Source: Cryoendolithus antarcticus
Lineage: Eukaryota > Ascomycota > Dothideomycetes > Cladosporiales > Cladosporiaceae
Reading direction: 5' to 3'
Assembly: GCA_002077065.1 (NCBI GenBank)
Contig: NAJO01000070.1
Coordinates: 1 to 64,000, forward strand
Length of the DNA: 64,000 nt
The notes under the pieces were generated by a model. That model searched no databases, was not told the origin of the DNA, and worked only from the letters and a program-made list of their open reading frames with translations. A program made the position numbers and the translations under genes. Numbering within the stretch: position 1 is the stretch's first letter; the number at the start of each line of letters is the position of its first letter. This document shows positions 41,853 to 53,233 of this stretch, one piece after another.

Positions 41853-44800
41853 CTACAACTCATCATGCCCCTTCCCCTCACTCTCCCCTTCTCCCTCCCC
41901 ATCCTCAGCACCATTCTCCCGTACCGCCTTCAAAATCTCCTCCTCAGTAGGCATCTGCCCATCAGCCCCCATAGTAATAAACGTAGGCCCCTTCTTCGCC
42001 TTATCCTTCTCCGCAGCCTTACTAGCCTTAGGCGTCACACTCCCCTCCTTCCCAGTAGCAGTCTCAGACCCCTTCCCCTTGCTTTTCTTCGTCTTACTGC
42101 TCTTACTCGTCTTAGACTTGGAAGAAGTTTTAGACTTCTTACTCGAGCTAGCGCTCCGTTCCTGCCCGCCCGCGTACTCGTTCGCGAAGCGTAGCTTCTT
42201 AGCGACGAGCTGCTGCATCACGTCTTGCAACTTCGCCTCCTTCGCCTCGAGCTCCGAGGTCAAGAGCACGGGGTCTTCATGCGCTGAGAGTTTCTTTTGA
42301 GCGGCTGATTGTTCAGTGAACCAGGTATTCACATCCTCGTAAACGCCCGAGATGAGCGTCAGGTCCTCGGGGGTGAAGCTATAAGTCGTGGGTTTCGGCA
42401 TTTCAGCCGTCGCCGAAGACGTGGACGAAGACGAGGAAGTCGAAGCCTCAGTGTCGTCGTCAGCAGGCTCAGCATCAGCGTTCACGACAGGTGTGGCGGA
42501 AGCTGAAGCCGCGGCCTCCGCAGCAGAGGCCGAGGAGGCTGACTGAAGTTCCGCCCACTCGCTCTTCGCCTTCGCCACATCCTTAACCTGCTCCTTCACC
42601 ATGGTCATAAGACTATCAGTCTTCTCCAAAGTCTCCTTGAACGCCTTCAATTTCTCCGGCCGGACCTCGCCTTCCTTCCTCCTCGCTTGAATAGGCTCAA
42701 CCAGCTTCTTCAGCCCGCTCAACTTCTCTTTCAGCGTCTTCTCCGTGGACTTGGCGACCTCGGCGCCGTCTTCCATCCAGCTGCGGGTCGTGGCGAGGAG
42801 TGCGGAAACAGCATCACGCTGCGCAGCGGTGCTAACGCCAGAGTAATCCGTATTATCGAAGAAGTCCCTGACGTAGTACGTATACGCTTCAAGTACATTC
42901 AGCGCCTCCTCCCTCGCCAGTCTAGCCCGATCCGAAGCATCAAAAGCCGCCAGCCTCGTCTTCATCCGCAGCATCTCCTCAGCGCTAGGCTGCGGCAGCC
43001 CGCGGGAAGTAACGGTGAAAGCAATATTGATCGTCTCAACCCGCTTCTTCGGCTTCTCTGGAACCTTAGACGCGGAAGGCGTTGCTGAGCCGGAGGTCGA
43101 GGAGGAAGTCATGCTGCTAGCTTCGACGTCTTCGGTTGGGCCAGGCTCGGCTGCTTCACCATCGGCTAGAGGCTCTTGATCCTTCTTCTTGCCGAAGCCG
43201 AGGAAGTCTTTGACGCTGTCGCCGATGCTGCCGGTCTTTGGGATTACTGCGGAAGTGTTGCAGCTCACAGCGGCAGAGACGATCTCGGGTAAGCCATCGA
43301 GAGGGCTCAGGCGAGCCTCGAATTTGGTGCTGACGTCCGCCGCTTCGCAGCCAAACTTGTCCTTCAGCGCTTTCACGCTCTCGGTGAGGTTCGTAGTAGA
43401 AATCGTAGCAATTCCCTGATCCGCACTCCCGATCTGCTGGTACAGATGGAACTCAAAGTCTTCCTTGTTCTTGAAGCTGACAGCCTTGGTGACCGCGCCA
43501 TGACCCACCGGACTCTGTGGCGTGAACAGTCCCTGGCGCTTCTCCCTATCGCCGTCAGGAAAGTACATTCCACTCGCATAGCCAGCCACATCGGAGTCTC
43601 TGATCTCCTTGACCTTGAAGCTTGGCGAGAGTGCTGCAGCTTTCAGGGCTGCACCGAAGACGGCGCTCTCATCGGCGTTGACGTTTGACTTGAGTTTCTG
43701 CGGGTCTTTGACCAAAGCTTCGAGTCTGCGCTGAATGAACGGCGTGCGGATCAAGCCACCATGCAAAATCACACTGTCGAGGTCTTTATAGTCCATCTTA
43801 GACATCGCAAGAGCGACATTGATAGGCACAGCGACTCTGGCAGCGAAGTCTTCTGTCAGCTTCTCGAATTCTGTACGTGAGAGCTTGGTCTTGAAATCGA
43901 TCTCCGGCAGCAGCTCCTCGAAAGTGCTAATAGTCTCCGTATTGGCGCTCAACGTCAACCGAGACTTTTCAGCCTCCTTCCAAAGCCTGCTCATGATCCT
44001 GCCGTTTTTCTCAATCTCATCCGCCTGAATGCCACGACTCTTCATCACCGGCTTCGTTAGGAACTTGTGGACGTAGTCCTTCACGATGATCTCATTCAAT
44101 GCATCACCACCCAATGTGCGGTCCCAGCCCGTACTGAGCACCGTGACCTCCTGGACCGTCTTGTTAAAGCGTCCGATGTCCTTCACCGTCTTTCCCTGGA
44201 ACCTCAACAACGTCGCCGTCGTAGCCCCAGCGCCCATGTCTAGCACCAAGTGATGCTCTGGCTTGCCATCCTTGCTCACATCCGGGAATGTCCTCGTCTT
44301 TGCGTAGTCCAGACCTACAGCCAGCCCATCGCTTACCAGACCCATGACGTTCAGCCCCGCCAGATCCGCAGCGCGAAGTAGTGAGCGCTTCTCCATCGCT
44401 GTGTAAAAAGGCGGGATTGTGAGCACGACATCCTCAACACCACTGCCCTTGCCAGCCATAGTCTCAGCGTTCCGCTTGATACTGGCGAACTCCATCGCCA
44501 TCAGTTCCTCCACGCTCCATGGCACCTCAGCATCCTCGAATGCCGTGCTCCTGAACACCGTGGTCCCCAGTTCGTTCACTTGCTCGACCTGCACAGCAGG
44601 ATACTTCGCCTTGTAGCTGTCCATCACCCAGTCCTTCCCCACCTCCTGCAACTCCGCCCCGAGCAGTGGCTTCAGCCCTGCGAATACCTCGCCGGGCATT
44701 CGCCCTTGCAGAGCCAATGCATCAGGTCCATATGCCCTTTCCGGGTACTGCCCAGCGCCTGTGAGGATTGACTTCCGGTCTGAGGAGAGTGTGGGTTTAA

Positions 44801-44993
44801 ATGCTACGGCTGCAGCTTCTTTGCGCTTGGAATCCTTGGTGAGGACGATCTCGAGAGGAATGCCGGGTTTTACCAGGGTGGCTTTGATATTTTGTTGGCC
44901 GGCGTCGAGGCCCAGGACAGCGGCGAGTGTGGAGTGAGGGACTGTCAGTAGAAGGAGGGAGAGGAGCGAAGCGGCTTTGGCGGGAGGGAGCAT
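41853..44993 (-). CDS. LHS1: ER lumenal Hsp70-related chaperone Lhs1 (HYOU1/GRP170)
   Basis: Intronless, 1046 residues. A signal peptide (MLPPAKAASLLSLLLLTVPHSTLAA) is followed by an Hsp70 nucleotide-binding domain beginning VLGLDAGQQNIKATLVKPG. It includes VEDVVLTIPPFYTAMEKRSLLRAADLAGL, LVLDMGAGATTATLLRF and DSVILHGGLIRTPFIQRRLEAL. A short substrate-binding region and a long alpha-helical extension follow, interrupted by acidic Ser/Glu/Ala tracts. The C-terminus ends in HDEL, the ER retention signal, after a Lys/Ser-rich stretch. Lhs1 is the nucleotide-exchange factor and co-chaperone of Kar2/BiP in protein import and folding. The start was moved to ATG 44993 because it begins the signal peptide. 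Codon use in the last 300 bp is strongly biased to low-complexity Lys/Ser/Thr codons. Confidence 0.95.
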   Translation of the reverse strand: MLPPAKAASLLSLLLLTVPHSTLAAVLGLDAGQQNIKATLVKPGIPLEIVLTKDSKRKEAAAVAFKPTLSSDRKSILTGAGQYPERAYGPDALALQGRMPGEVFAGLKPLLGAELQEVGKDWVMDSYKAKYPAVQVEQVNELGTTVFRSTAFEDAEVPWSVEELMAMEFASIKRNAETMAGKGSGVEDVVLTIPPFYTAMEKRSLLRAADLAGLNVMGLVSDGLAVGLDYAKTRTFPDVSKDGKPEHHLVLDMGAGATTATLLRFQGKTVKDIGRFNKTVQEVTVLSTGWDRTLGGDALNEIIVKDYVHKFLTKPVMKSRGIQADEIEKNGRIMSRLWKEAEKSRLTLSANTETISTFEELLPEIDFKTKLSRTEFEKLTEDFAARVAVPINVALAMSKMDYKDLDSVILHGGLIRTPFIQRRLEALVKDPQKLKSNVNADESAVFGAALKAAALSPSFKVKEIRDSDVAGYASGMYFPDGDREKRQGLFTPQSPVGHGAVTKAVSFKNKEDFEFHLYQQIGSADQGIATISTTNLTESVKALKDKFGCEAADVSTKFEARLSPLDGLPEIVSAAVSCNTSAVIPKTGSIGDSVKDFLGFGKKKDQEPLADGEAAEPGPTEDVEASSMTSSSTSGSATPSASKVPEKPKKRVETINIAFTVTSRGLPQPSAEEMLRMKTRLAAFDASDRARLAREEALNVLEAYTYYVRDFFDNTDYSGVSTAAQRDAVSALLATTRSWMEDGAEVAKSTEKTLKEKLSGLKKLVEPIQARRKEGEVRPEKLKAFKETLEKTDSLMTMVKEQVKDVAKAKSEWAELQSASSASAAEAAASASATPVVNADAEPADDDTEASTSSSSSTSSATAEMPKPTTYSFTPEDLTLISGVYEDVNTWFTEQSAAQKKLSAHEDPVLLTSELEAKEAKLQDVMQQLVAKKLRFANEYAGGQERSASSSKKSKTSSKSKTSKSSKTKKSKGKGSETATGKEGSVTPKASKAAEKDKAKKGPTFITMGADGQMPTEEEILKAVRENGAEDGEGEGESEGKGHDEL

Positions 44994-46156
44994 CGTGGCG
45001 GTGGACTTTGTAGTGATCGCGTGATGCAGTGGGAAGCACTTCACGGAAGGCTATGCTCGCTACGTTCAACGCATGGATGGGCTGAGCAAGGAGTGTGAGC
45101 ACGCAATGCAACAAAGCAGGCGAGTAAGGCAATGTATGAGTGTATGTACAGATGTATATGAGCTATCGATGCGGAAGCCACATGGCAGCTTCAATACCCT
45201 GAAAGCACATGTTGCCAGTTGTACTTTCACCCGGAGGACTGCCAATGCAGCCAATCTATCTCGTGCACTAGTCTCGTCGAAGAACGGAGGCTCTACAAGG
45301 CGTTTCAGATGCGAAGAGGCAGCAGTAAACCGTTTCCTGCACAGCTCACGTCGTCAAGACCACATGGACAAAATTCCGGAGCGCTGACCAGGGCCAGTTT
45401 TTGGCCAGGTACCTTAGTGCGGACTCACTGAGAGGCTCAAGAAGGCTAGGTTCTTCGGGGCAGCCGCAGCTCTTGCACGCCTGCTGGATCAAACCCCGAT
45501 ACTCTAGACCTTTGTCGCTCTCTTGCTGATTTCTACGCTGATCATGTGTCACTTGCATGGTATTATCTTGTACATCTCAGCATCAGTGTGTGAGAGAAAG
45601 GTGTCTCGAAGACAAGGTTAGGGTGGCGGACCGTTCAGCTGCAGGCACAGATCACATCTATTCCGGGCTCCCTACGATTGAGCAGATCACGAATGCGCAA
45701 TACGTGCACACATCCATGCTGACAGTTATATGTACGAGACGAAGTGGATTAGCGCAACGTCAGCCAGTCAAACTGCGCGCGACGACATATGTACATCCTT
45801 TGTCTGAGCCATGGTATGGTATTCTCCCCTTCCCACACGAACCTTCCCCAGCCGAGCGACTCCACACTTCGACATCGAGCCGCGCATCTTCGTGACATTC
45901 TTCTGAACCCTACCGTATTACTCCACCCTGGCTGCTTACTCCTTGCGACATTCGTGATCGCACACTCCTCTACTATTCCTCCCTTCCACTCCTCCCAGCA
46001 CACACCTCACGCCCTCACAACCCCTCCACCGCGCCCCACGACCATGATATCCTGTCAATTATAGCCCCAGACCATCGCAACAAACCCCCCCAATCTCACC
46101 TCGGCACACCCAAACCCACCACCCATCCAGTCCACGCCCCCCAACAACCGCCCAAA
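44994..46156. promoter_or_regulatory. Divergent promoter region LHS1 / NIPA-like gene
   Basis: 1.16 kb between divergent genes. The last 150 bp before 46157 are very C-rich, typical of a fungal leader. I did not identify an unambiguous unfolded-protein-response element. Confidence 0.5.
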
Positions 46157-47598
46157 ATGGAAGACAAATACATCGGCCTCACCCTCGCCGTCCTCTCCAC
46201 CCTCGCCATAGGCACCTCCTTCGTCATCACCAAAAAGGGCCTGAACGCCGCCGCGCGCAGCCACAACTTCGATGGCTCCGGCTTCGCCTACCTCCGAAAC
46301 CCCATCTGGTGGGCCGGCATAATCACCATGGTCGTGGGCGAGATTTTCAACTTCTCTGCCTACGCGTTCGCGCCTGCGATCTTAGTAACGCCGTTGGGGG
46401 CGCTGAGTGTATTGATTGGGGCTGTATTGGGGAGTTACTTTTTGGAGGAGCAGCTTGGGATACTGGGCAGAGTGGGTTGTGCGATTTGTTTGATAGGGAG
46501 TGTGGTTATTGTGTTGCATGCCCCGCCGGATCAGGAGTTGAGGGATATCGATGAGTTGTTGCACTATGCGCTTGGGTGGTGTAAGTCTTTCCTGCCTTGA
46601 TGTTGATTGTGGAGCAGAGGACGATACTGACCATCACAGCCTTCCTCTTCTACTGCCTTCTGGTCTCCATCTTCGCGGTCGTCATGATCTACAAAATCGC
46701 CCCCGTCTACGGAAAGCGAAACCCAATGGTCTACCTCTCAATCTGCTCCTCCGTGGGCAGTATCTCGATCATGGCGATCAAGGGCTTCGGGATCGCGATC
46801 AAAATGACGCTAGGCGGGAACAACCAGTTCACTTCAGCCTCGACTTACGTCTTCCTGATCGTGGTAGTAGTCTGCATCCTAACGCAGATGAACTACTTCA
46901 ACAAAGCCCTCTCGCAATTCAGCACAAACATGTGCGTCCCCCGTTCTCAACCCGTGCTCCCCCTTCAACATGCTGACAGGACTTGCAGAGTCAACCCCCT
47001 CTACTACGTCACCTTCACAACCCTCACCCTAGTCGCCAGCTTCATCCTCTTCGGCGGCTTCAACACCACAGACGCCATAAACACCATTTCCCTGCTCTGC
47101 GGCTTCCTCACGATTTTCACGGGCGTCTACTTACTCAACCTCTCACGAGAAGATCCAGATGGTGTGAATCTTGGCAGGAAGGGCATGGTGGCGGGGGATG
47201 CGAGGGGCGGGTATAGTGAGGTCGATGGCATACCGACCGACGGGTTGACAGGACTGCAGACACGGCTTTCCATGCAGAGCAGACGGAGTTTGAGCGGGGA
47301 TGAAGGACATCGACGGTCAGCGAGTTGGTCGTTACGCAGTCCTGGCGTAGTGACAGGCGGCTATAACAGTTTCCCGGCTAAGGGGAAGATGGCAGGCGAC
47401 GGGCACGTGATGCACAGCTATGACGTTGAGGCCGGCGGGTTGGGCGATCTGGCTGAGGACAGCGATGAGGACAGCGGGAAGAGCGGGCACAAGCGCACGA
47501 GTTTCGACGATGACGCGCCTAGCGGAGTTGGCGTGAGGAGGACGGAGACGGAGCGTGTGAGGATGGGTGGGAAGAGCTTTGATCGCGTGCGACGATAG
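46157..47598 (+). CDS. NIPA-type magnesium transporter family protein
   Basis: Three exons, 46157-46580, 46640-46931 and 46989-47598, with introns of 59 and 57 nt; 441 residues. The N-terminus YIGLTLAVLSTLAIGTSFVITKKGLNAAA and the following NPIWWAGIITMVVGEIFNFSAYAFAPAILVTPLGALSVLIGAVLGSYFL are characteristic of the NIPA/DUF803 family. About nine membrane helices follow: GRVGCAICLIGSVVIVLHAP, then across intron 1 LFYCLLVSIFAVVMIYKIAP, across intron 2 FSTNIVNPLYYVTFTTLTLVASFILFGGFNTTDA, and ending IFTGVYLLNLSR. The last 140 residues are a disordered, acidic, Ser/Arg-rich cytosolic tail. Animal NIPA proteins transport Mg2+; the fungal substrate is inferred. Both junctions restore the family's conserved sequence. 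Confidence 0.93.
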
Positions 47599-48235
47599 CG
47601 CGTGTCAGCTGCAGACCAGACGAAAAAGCATCATCATCGCGCCACACACGGGCTCAGGCTCGTCTTGCCGGGCGCAAAGCCGCCCAGACGCGACGAATCA
47701 CTCGGCCAGATCCGAGCGCAGAAAATGTACGCAAGCGCATCGATCAGCTGGCCGCTGCTGCTGTCTACGCGAAAGAGCCGGAAAGGCGAGAGAGCGGAGT
47801 AGGCGTTGGGCACGCGACACAGCGAAGCGCAAATGTCATTGCGCTCTTCTCGATGGCTTTGACCGGGATTGAAACGAAACGAGGGTCGCGAGAGCTGCCA
47901 TTTGGAGCGCTTACATGTTCCATCTTGCGGTGTCGGTGGAACGTGCAACGCAGAGAGGGACGATTGGAAATGGAGCGGAATAGCGAAAAGGGCATTCCTG
48001 GCGTTTGTTGGGAGCGGGCATACGTGCCCTGGGCGTTGCATCGGGATGGATTGAGATCTGTTGGGGCGGGAACAGCGCTACGCATTGATGTACGGCGCTC
48101 AGGTCTGACGAGGCGATCCTTCGCGGGCATCGGATGGTTGTTTGAAGCGGAATGAAAGTCAGCTGCAAAAGCGCAGTCTCGTCAACACGCCTTTTTCCCC
48201 AATCTGCCTCTCTACATGCGACTCCCCATACCTCT
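47599..48235. terminator. Convergent 3' region
   Basis: 637 bp between convergent stop codons. No supported coding frame or RNA gene. Confidence 0.4.
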
Positions 48236-50248
48236 TCATATTCTCCCCTTCAAGTCCCGGAATCGAGCGAGATCCACGGGCACAACGAATTTATACCCCA
48301 CCTCCCCCTCCATCCACTCCAACTGATCCAGCAACTTATTCGTCCACGTTGCAAACCACCCCCCATCAACCTGCTTCACAGCCGCGATCTTCGTCCCCTT
48401 ATGTAGCACACCCTTGAGCTTCTCCCCAGGCCGTTTGATGACCTCGCTCGCTTTTCCGAGCTTGATCTTCTCCTTCATTCTGTGGCCCAAAGATGCGGTT
48501 CCGTGTGCGTCCTCGGCTTCACACTCCTGTGGCACTTCTGACGCCGATGGTGCGCGAGTTTCGGGTAGGCCCGCAGGGGCGGATTGGATGTCCTGGATTT
48601 GCGAGGTTTTGGTGAGTTGGGTTAGGAAGGTCAGGAAGGCGTGGGAGAATTTTGCGGGGAGGGTGAGGTGCGTGGAGAGGGTAAGGGGGAAGGTGTCGGA
48701 GTCCTGAGGTTGCGAGGGGTGAGGCTTCGCATGGTATGCGGAAGTGGGCGGTGGCGGGATGAGGGGCGAGCGGAAGGGTAAGAGATAGCTGGGGCAGCTG
48801 AATGTCGCTCTTGTAGCTTGAAGCCGGATGACTTTGTCGATCGAATCGGAGGTCTCGACGCGGGTGACTATCGTGCCCGTGGCATCAATGGAGCCTGATA
48901 TATTGTTCGCGAGCCGGAGCGGCACCAAGACCTTCGTGGTCACGTTCGTAAACTCCAGGCAGATGTCTGCTGGGCTCAGCCAGGAGGCGACTTCTTGCTC
49001 GAATTCTTCGACGTGCCTGTTCCGCGTCTCGTCCTGGCCGAAGAACCTGTCCACGAGAAGCTTATGGAGTGGATGCCCGGAGACGGCGACGTAGACAGCT
49101 TGTATATTTACAGAGTGGAACGAGATTATAGGCATGAGAAGCACACGGAGCAGCACCGGGTAGGCGTTGAAAAGGCTGCTTAATGGCGCGAGGTGCGACC
49201 ATAGTGATGATAATCTCGCCACGTCCGCATCCCCAGCTGAGGAGGACGGCAGCTTGCGCATTTCGGCGCTGATGAGAGCTCGCTTCTCGATTTCGCCGCG
49301 AATTAAATCTGGGTTCCGGCGAGTCAAGTCTTCGACCGCTTTGCAACATCGGACAAGTCTAGAGGTGTTGCGAAGCTCGAATAGTGTTTGCTCACAACTA
49401 GCCTCCGTAGCTCTGTATTCAGGGAAGACTGGGGCTGTGCTTTGAGTGCCGTGGCTGTTACTTGTACTCGTTGATCGAGGATCACGACCAGGCGCAGTAG
49501 CTACGCCTTTCACTTGAGTGTCGCTCCCTTTCGAGTCCATGTCTTGGGAGGCGCCGTTGGCCTGATCTGACGAAAATTCGTTATAGACGACGTACAGCTC
49601 ATCCACTAAGACCTTCCGGAATAGTTTGACCTCGAGCGCGTCGCAGTAGATGCTCACTTCATGGACACCGAATCTGAAGCCTGCGTTAACCAATTAGTGT
49701 AGCACCCACCCGCATCCTGGGTTGGGGCGTAGCTAACTTATCTCAATCCCATGACATGCAAGCTTCAACTCACGGAGATTGCTCGTGATACCACAAACAT
49801 ACGCACTGCCACTCACGCCGAAGTCCAGTACGAGCACGGGTAAATCCAAGACAATGAGTCTGCCGCTGAAGACATGTATCTGCTTAGCCAGGGACGGGAA
49901 GGCTGCGTACAGAACCTGAGACAGTACTGTGGCAGCTTGCAGTATTGCCGTAATGATGACAAAGATCCAGCATGCCACTGCGAAGAGATGGTAGAGCCTC
50001 CATGAGCGTGGTAGAAATAGGAGGGAGAGGTAAGCCAAATTGACGCATGCCAGCAGTGTCCATCGTTTAGGTAAAAACTCCAACAGATACAGCAGAAGCA
50101 CAGTCTCCACTGCAGCTCCAGAGAAAGTCCAGTCTCGGATCCATCCCGAGTAGTATGAGAGACATGCAATAGCAAGTGAGGTTGCCGTGAAGTAGATTAG
50201 GGTTAGGGTGCCTATCTTGCCCGCGGAAGCGTTCCCTGCGGTCGACAT
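48236..50248 (-). CDS. Multi-pass membrane protein of unknown function
   Basis: Two exons, 50248-49738 and 49680-48236, with a 57-nt intron (donor GTTAGC, branch-like CACTAATTG, acceptor CGCAG); 651 residues. The first 150 residues contain about four membrane helices (IGTLTLIYFTATSLAIACLSYYSGW; VETVLLLYLLEFLP; LLACVNLAYLSLLFLP; LFAVACWIFVIITAILQAATVLS). After them a beta-rich stretch reads FSGRLIVLDLPVLVLDFGVSGSAY and, across the splice, HGIEISFRFGVHEVSIYCDALEVKLFRKVLV. The rest is soluble, with helices, a proline-rich linker and a basic C-terminal part. The pattern of an N-terminal membrane anchor followed by repeated amphipathic strands is reminiscent of lipid-transfer or membrane-tether proteins, but I do not recognise the family and do not assign a function. 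The donor is non-consensus. Confidence 0.7.
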
Positions 50249-50575
50249 TGCACCTTATCGCAGATATGCTTTGGTGTCGGAGAGCATGGTTGTAGTGGTG
50301 CTATCCTCTCGGATGTGCGACTTCGCCTACGAGTCCTTGCATTCAGAAATTCTGAACTCGAGATATTGACTACTGTAGACAGCTCCACCATGCCCACATA
50401 GTCACGGCATGCGCGTACGTCACCGTGGCGTCTGCGTGGATCTCAAGCAAGGCATCGGCACGAGTGAGCCGCAAAAGACAGCAATGCAGCATAGGTACAG
50501 CAATATCATGGTTTGCGTGGCCTAGGTTGTTATGGTCTTTTGGATCACCTCGCAGGAGTCTAGACCTGATCAAGG
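50249..50575. promoter_or_regulatory. Upstream region of the membrane protein gene
   Basis: 327 bp between the stop of the LCAT-like gene and the start of the membrane protein gene, both on minus. No clear motif seen. Confidence 0.4.
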
Positions 50576-53233
50576 TTATGACTTCTCTACGCAGCCTACG
50601 CCCTTCTTTCTAGCAATATGTATCGCGTTCAAGCACCTCCCAACGGCCTCGAGATCACCCAGCAGAGTCACATGACCCCTCTCGCTGCTGACGATGCCTC
50701 CCCTAGCTGCGTTATAGCCCTCAGGCAACATCGCAGCCCGAGCCAATACAACGCCGTCCCCACTCGCAAATGCCAGTTCATCGTAAGCATCTGCATGCTT
50801 CATACCCTCTCGGCCATCGATCTTGGCACCGTAGACGGTCGGCGTACTTTTGCCGTAGATGAGTGACATGGGTGGGTAGCGATTTGAGGCGCTATATGCA
50901 GGCACGTGAGCGAGCTGCTGCTTGAAAGACTTGACCGATGCCAAAGTGCGGGTAAGGTAGGCCATCGCGTCTGCACGAGGTATGGTGACAGTTGTAGAGA
51001 TAGACGCAGGTTCGCTGTCGTGGCCACCTGAGTCGATGTTGTGATTTGCCTCAGTGGTAGCGCTGCCACCTTGCGCTGCTAAGCCGGTCCCAGGTTCGAG
51101 ACCAGCAGTCGTACTTTGGTCCGGTGACGAGGTCTTATTTCGCAGACTGTTCTTGCGACTTGGCAGTGACAGGGAAGGCAGCGCTTTCGCCATTGAGGAC
51201 ATGTAGCCACTGATACCGGCTGGCTCGGTTGCTTTGCTTCGTGAAGGCAGCGGTCGACCCATGCAAGGTGACAGCCTGTTATCAGCCCAAGTCTGTGGAT
51301 CGAAGAAGTCGATCGGATACTCTTCGCCAGTGTTCTTGTCGATGAAACAGCGTCCATCGAGAGGCAGTAGAGCGTAGCTGGTCCGTATTGTGAAGTTGAC
51401 TTGCGCTGTGAGGACGCGAGAGCTGAGTAGTACATCATCTCCGTTGCGCATGGGACCGAGTATATTCACGCATGTCTTCGGCACACCCGCGAAGACTACG
51501 CCTCGGACGAGCCCAGGCTGCTGGTTGATCGCGTGACGAGTAATCAGACCTCCAAGGGAGTGCGCAATCACAGTAGCTCCTCTAGATCCCGCGGGTACGT
51601 CGCGGTGATTGCTTGGTAGATTCCAGAGGAACTCCTGGAGTTGTCGACTCAAGTGATTCGGGTCGAGTCGCCAATCGTAGCCATACTCATGCACTCTCAG
51701 CTTCCCGTTCGATGCGTTTTCGGAGCGTCGCAAGCGCTTGAGCAGGCGCCGCGAGATATCGACTGGACCGATGTGGGTCAGCATGCCACCGGGAATGACT
51801 TTCTGTGTCGCAAGCTCGTCATCTTCTGGGTTCAATCCAACCTCGAGGTCAACCTTTCGTATGTTCAAGCCGACCTTGATTGGCACCCACAGTTGTCGAT
51901 GGGGTGGTTGCGCTGATCGTAAGATCGAACCCCGATAACCACCCAGCACGACAACGTCGCCTTCGAGATGCGATAATGCACGGTTAAAGTTCGGGTGCAT
52001 TGCTTCGGGCTTGCTGTCGCTCACGATTTCTTTTGCGCTCCGATACGGTTGTCTTGTGAAGGGGTCAACAGGCTGAGTACGACTCGTCGACCCATTGCTG
52101 GGTAGGCTTCTATCTTGTGCGTTTGAGTCTGCGCGATCGCGAAGGAAATCAGCGCGCAAGCCAGCAATCGATGGCATGCTTGGCAACTTGATGCTAGAGT
52201 CTTGCAAGCTGTCTCGTATGGCCTTGAGTCTGCTGTTGACCTGATCCGAGACATTCTCGAACCGACTGTCATCCCCCAGTGACGAAACCCGAGACAGTGT
52301 CCTCGCTGTGGTCAATGAATCGTCTGAAGCAGACCGACGCAGCCTAGACGTCTGGGAGCGTAGGATCTGTAGCTCAGGTCTTGTAGGTAAAGCGCCCACT
52401 GTTGCTCTCGCTTCCTCAGCTTCTTGTGGTGAGCTTAGGCGGCGAGATGATTTACTCCCACTGGCTGAGCGATAACGAGTCAACGCTGAAGTACTACGCG
52501 TAGCTTCTGAAGTCCGACTGAATGAACCCCAAAGACTTTGGCGCTTTCGATCGGGTATGCTGTCGTTACTGCCTCCCTGCAGAATTGAGAATGGAGATGT
52601 GAAAGAGATATTCTTTGGTATGGATGGTAAGGATGGCAGGCTCGACATCAATGACCTGGACCAGCTGACTTCTGGACCAGAGCTTGCCCGGCGACGGTTA
52701 GTATATAGACCATTCTGGAGCGACTGCCTAGCTTCTGCAGAGCGCTCGAATTTCATAGGCTCTGCGCGCCATGGTGAAGGCAAGCGATCATCTGCCGCAG
52801 GTAACGCGGCCTCAACGATTTGTCTCCCAGGACTGTCATCATGCGTTCGACCTCCATCGATATCTCCCACATTCACTGCATACCCGCCATCACGCGGTGG
52901 AGTCTCAGCCGCCGCTGCTGACACATCGGGATCCTCTACCGGTATGTCGTCTTCATCGCCAGCGCCATCACCGAAGAAGCCGTGTGCCCTCTCGAGTGCA
53001 GCAGCCTTTTCGATCGCGGGGGTCTTCGGTGATGCCAGACGTGTCTGCTCACGGCCAATGCTCACATCAAGCACGCGTGCTTCTTCTGTGGGGATCCTTC
53101 GAATCTCGCCATCATCGTCGGATGAAGTCGCGCCGTCCAACAGCAGGGAGTTATAGCCAATGCTTGCCAATGCATTGCTTCGCTCCGTCTCATTTGCGTT
53201 GGGAGGATCTCGAGTTCGTGTATCCCGCACCAT
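50576..53233 (-). CDS. LCAT-like alpha/beta hydrolase
   Basis: Intronless, 885 residues. Residues 1-420 are disordered and Ser/Arg-rich. The hydrolase begins near 425 with GDVVVLGGYRGSILRS and continues with HEYGYDWRLDPNHLSRQLQEFLWNLP and the nucleophile elbow VIAHSLGGLITRHAI (Ser559; the usual first Gly is Ala). Next come GVVFAGVPKTCVNILGPM and FDPQTWADNRLSPC. The order and the YDWR motif match LCAT/PDAT-type acyltransferases and related lipases. The disordered region interrupts the domain again at about 680-760. A His near the C-terminus (RGHVTLLGD) is the likely third catalytic residue. It lacks an N-terminal signal peptide or membrane anchor, so it is probably cytosolic or peripheral, unlike PDAT. 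The substrate is unknown; phospholipid or sterol ester handling is the family-level inference. Confidence 0.85.
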   Translation of the reverse strand: MVRDTRTRDPPNANETERSNALASIGYNSLLLDGATSSDDDGEIRRIPTEEARVLDVSIGREQTRLASPKTPAIEKAAALERAHGFFGDGAGDEDDIPVEDPDVSAAAAETPPRDGGYAVNVGDIDGGRTHDDSPGRQIVEAALPAADDRLPSPWRAEPMKFERSAEARQSLQNGLYTNRRRASSGPEVSWSRSLMSSLPSLPSIPKNISFTSPFSILQGGSNDSIPDRKRQSLWGSFSRTSEATRSTSALTRYRSASGSKSSRRLSSPQEAEEARATVGALPTRPELQILRSQTSRLRRSASDDSLTTARTLSRVSSLGDDSRFENVSDQVNSRLKAIRDSLQDSSIKLPSMPSIAGLRADFLRDRADSNAQDRSLPSNGSTSRTQPVDPFTRQPYRSAKEIVSDSKPEAMHPNFNRALSHLEGDVVVLGGYRGSILRSAQPPHRQLWVPIKVGLNIRKVDLEVGLNPEDDELATQKVIPGGMLTHIGPVDISRRLLKRLRRSENASNGKLRVHEYGYDWRLDPNHLSRQLQEFLWNLPSNHRDVPAGSRGATVIAHSLGGLITRHAINQQPGLVRGVVFAGVPKTCVNILGPMRNGDDVLLSSRVLTAQVNFTIRTSYALLPLDGRCFIDKNTGEEYPIDFFDPQTWADNRLSPCMGRPLPSRSKATEPAGISGYMSSMAKALPSLSLPSRKNSLRNKTSSPDQSTTAGLEPGTGLAAQGGSATTEANHNIDSGGHDSEPASISTTVTIPRADAMAYLTRTLASVKSFKQQLAHVPAYSASNRYPPMSLIYGKSTPTVYGAKIDGREGMKHADAYDELAFASGDGVVLARAAMLPEGYNAARGGIVSSERGHVTLLGDLEAVGRCLNAIHIARKKGVGCVEKS

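Noticed and set aside
41787..42194. Leu/Pro/Arg-rich plus frame opposite the LHS1 3' end
   Set aside because: Mirror of the Lys/Ser-rich low-complexity tail of LHS1.
51908..51935. tRNA T-arm-like sequence GGGGTTCGATCTT on the minus strand
   Set aside because: Lies inside the LCAT-like coding frame and has no matching D or anticodon arms.
52557..53156. 199-codon plus frame opposite the LCAT-like gene
   Set aside because: Shadow of the disordered Ser/Ala-rich region.
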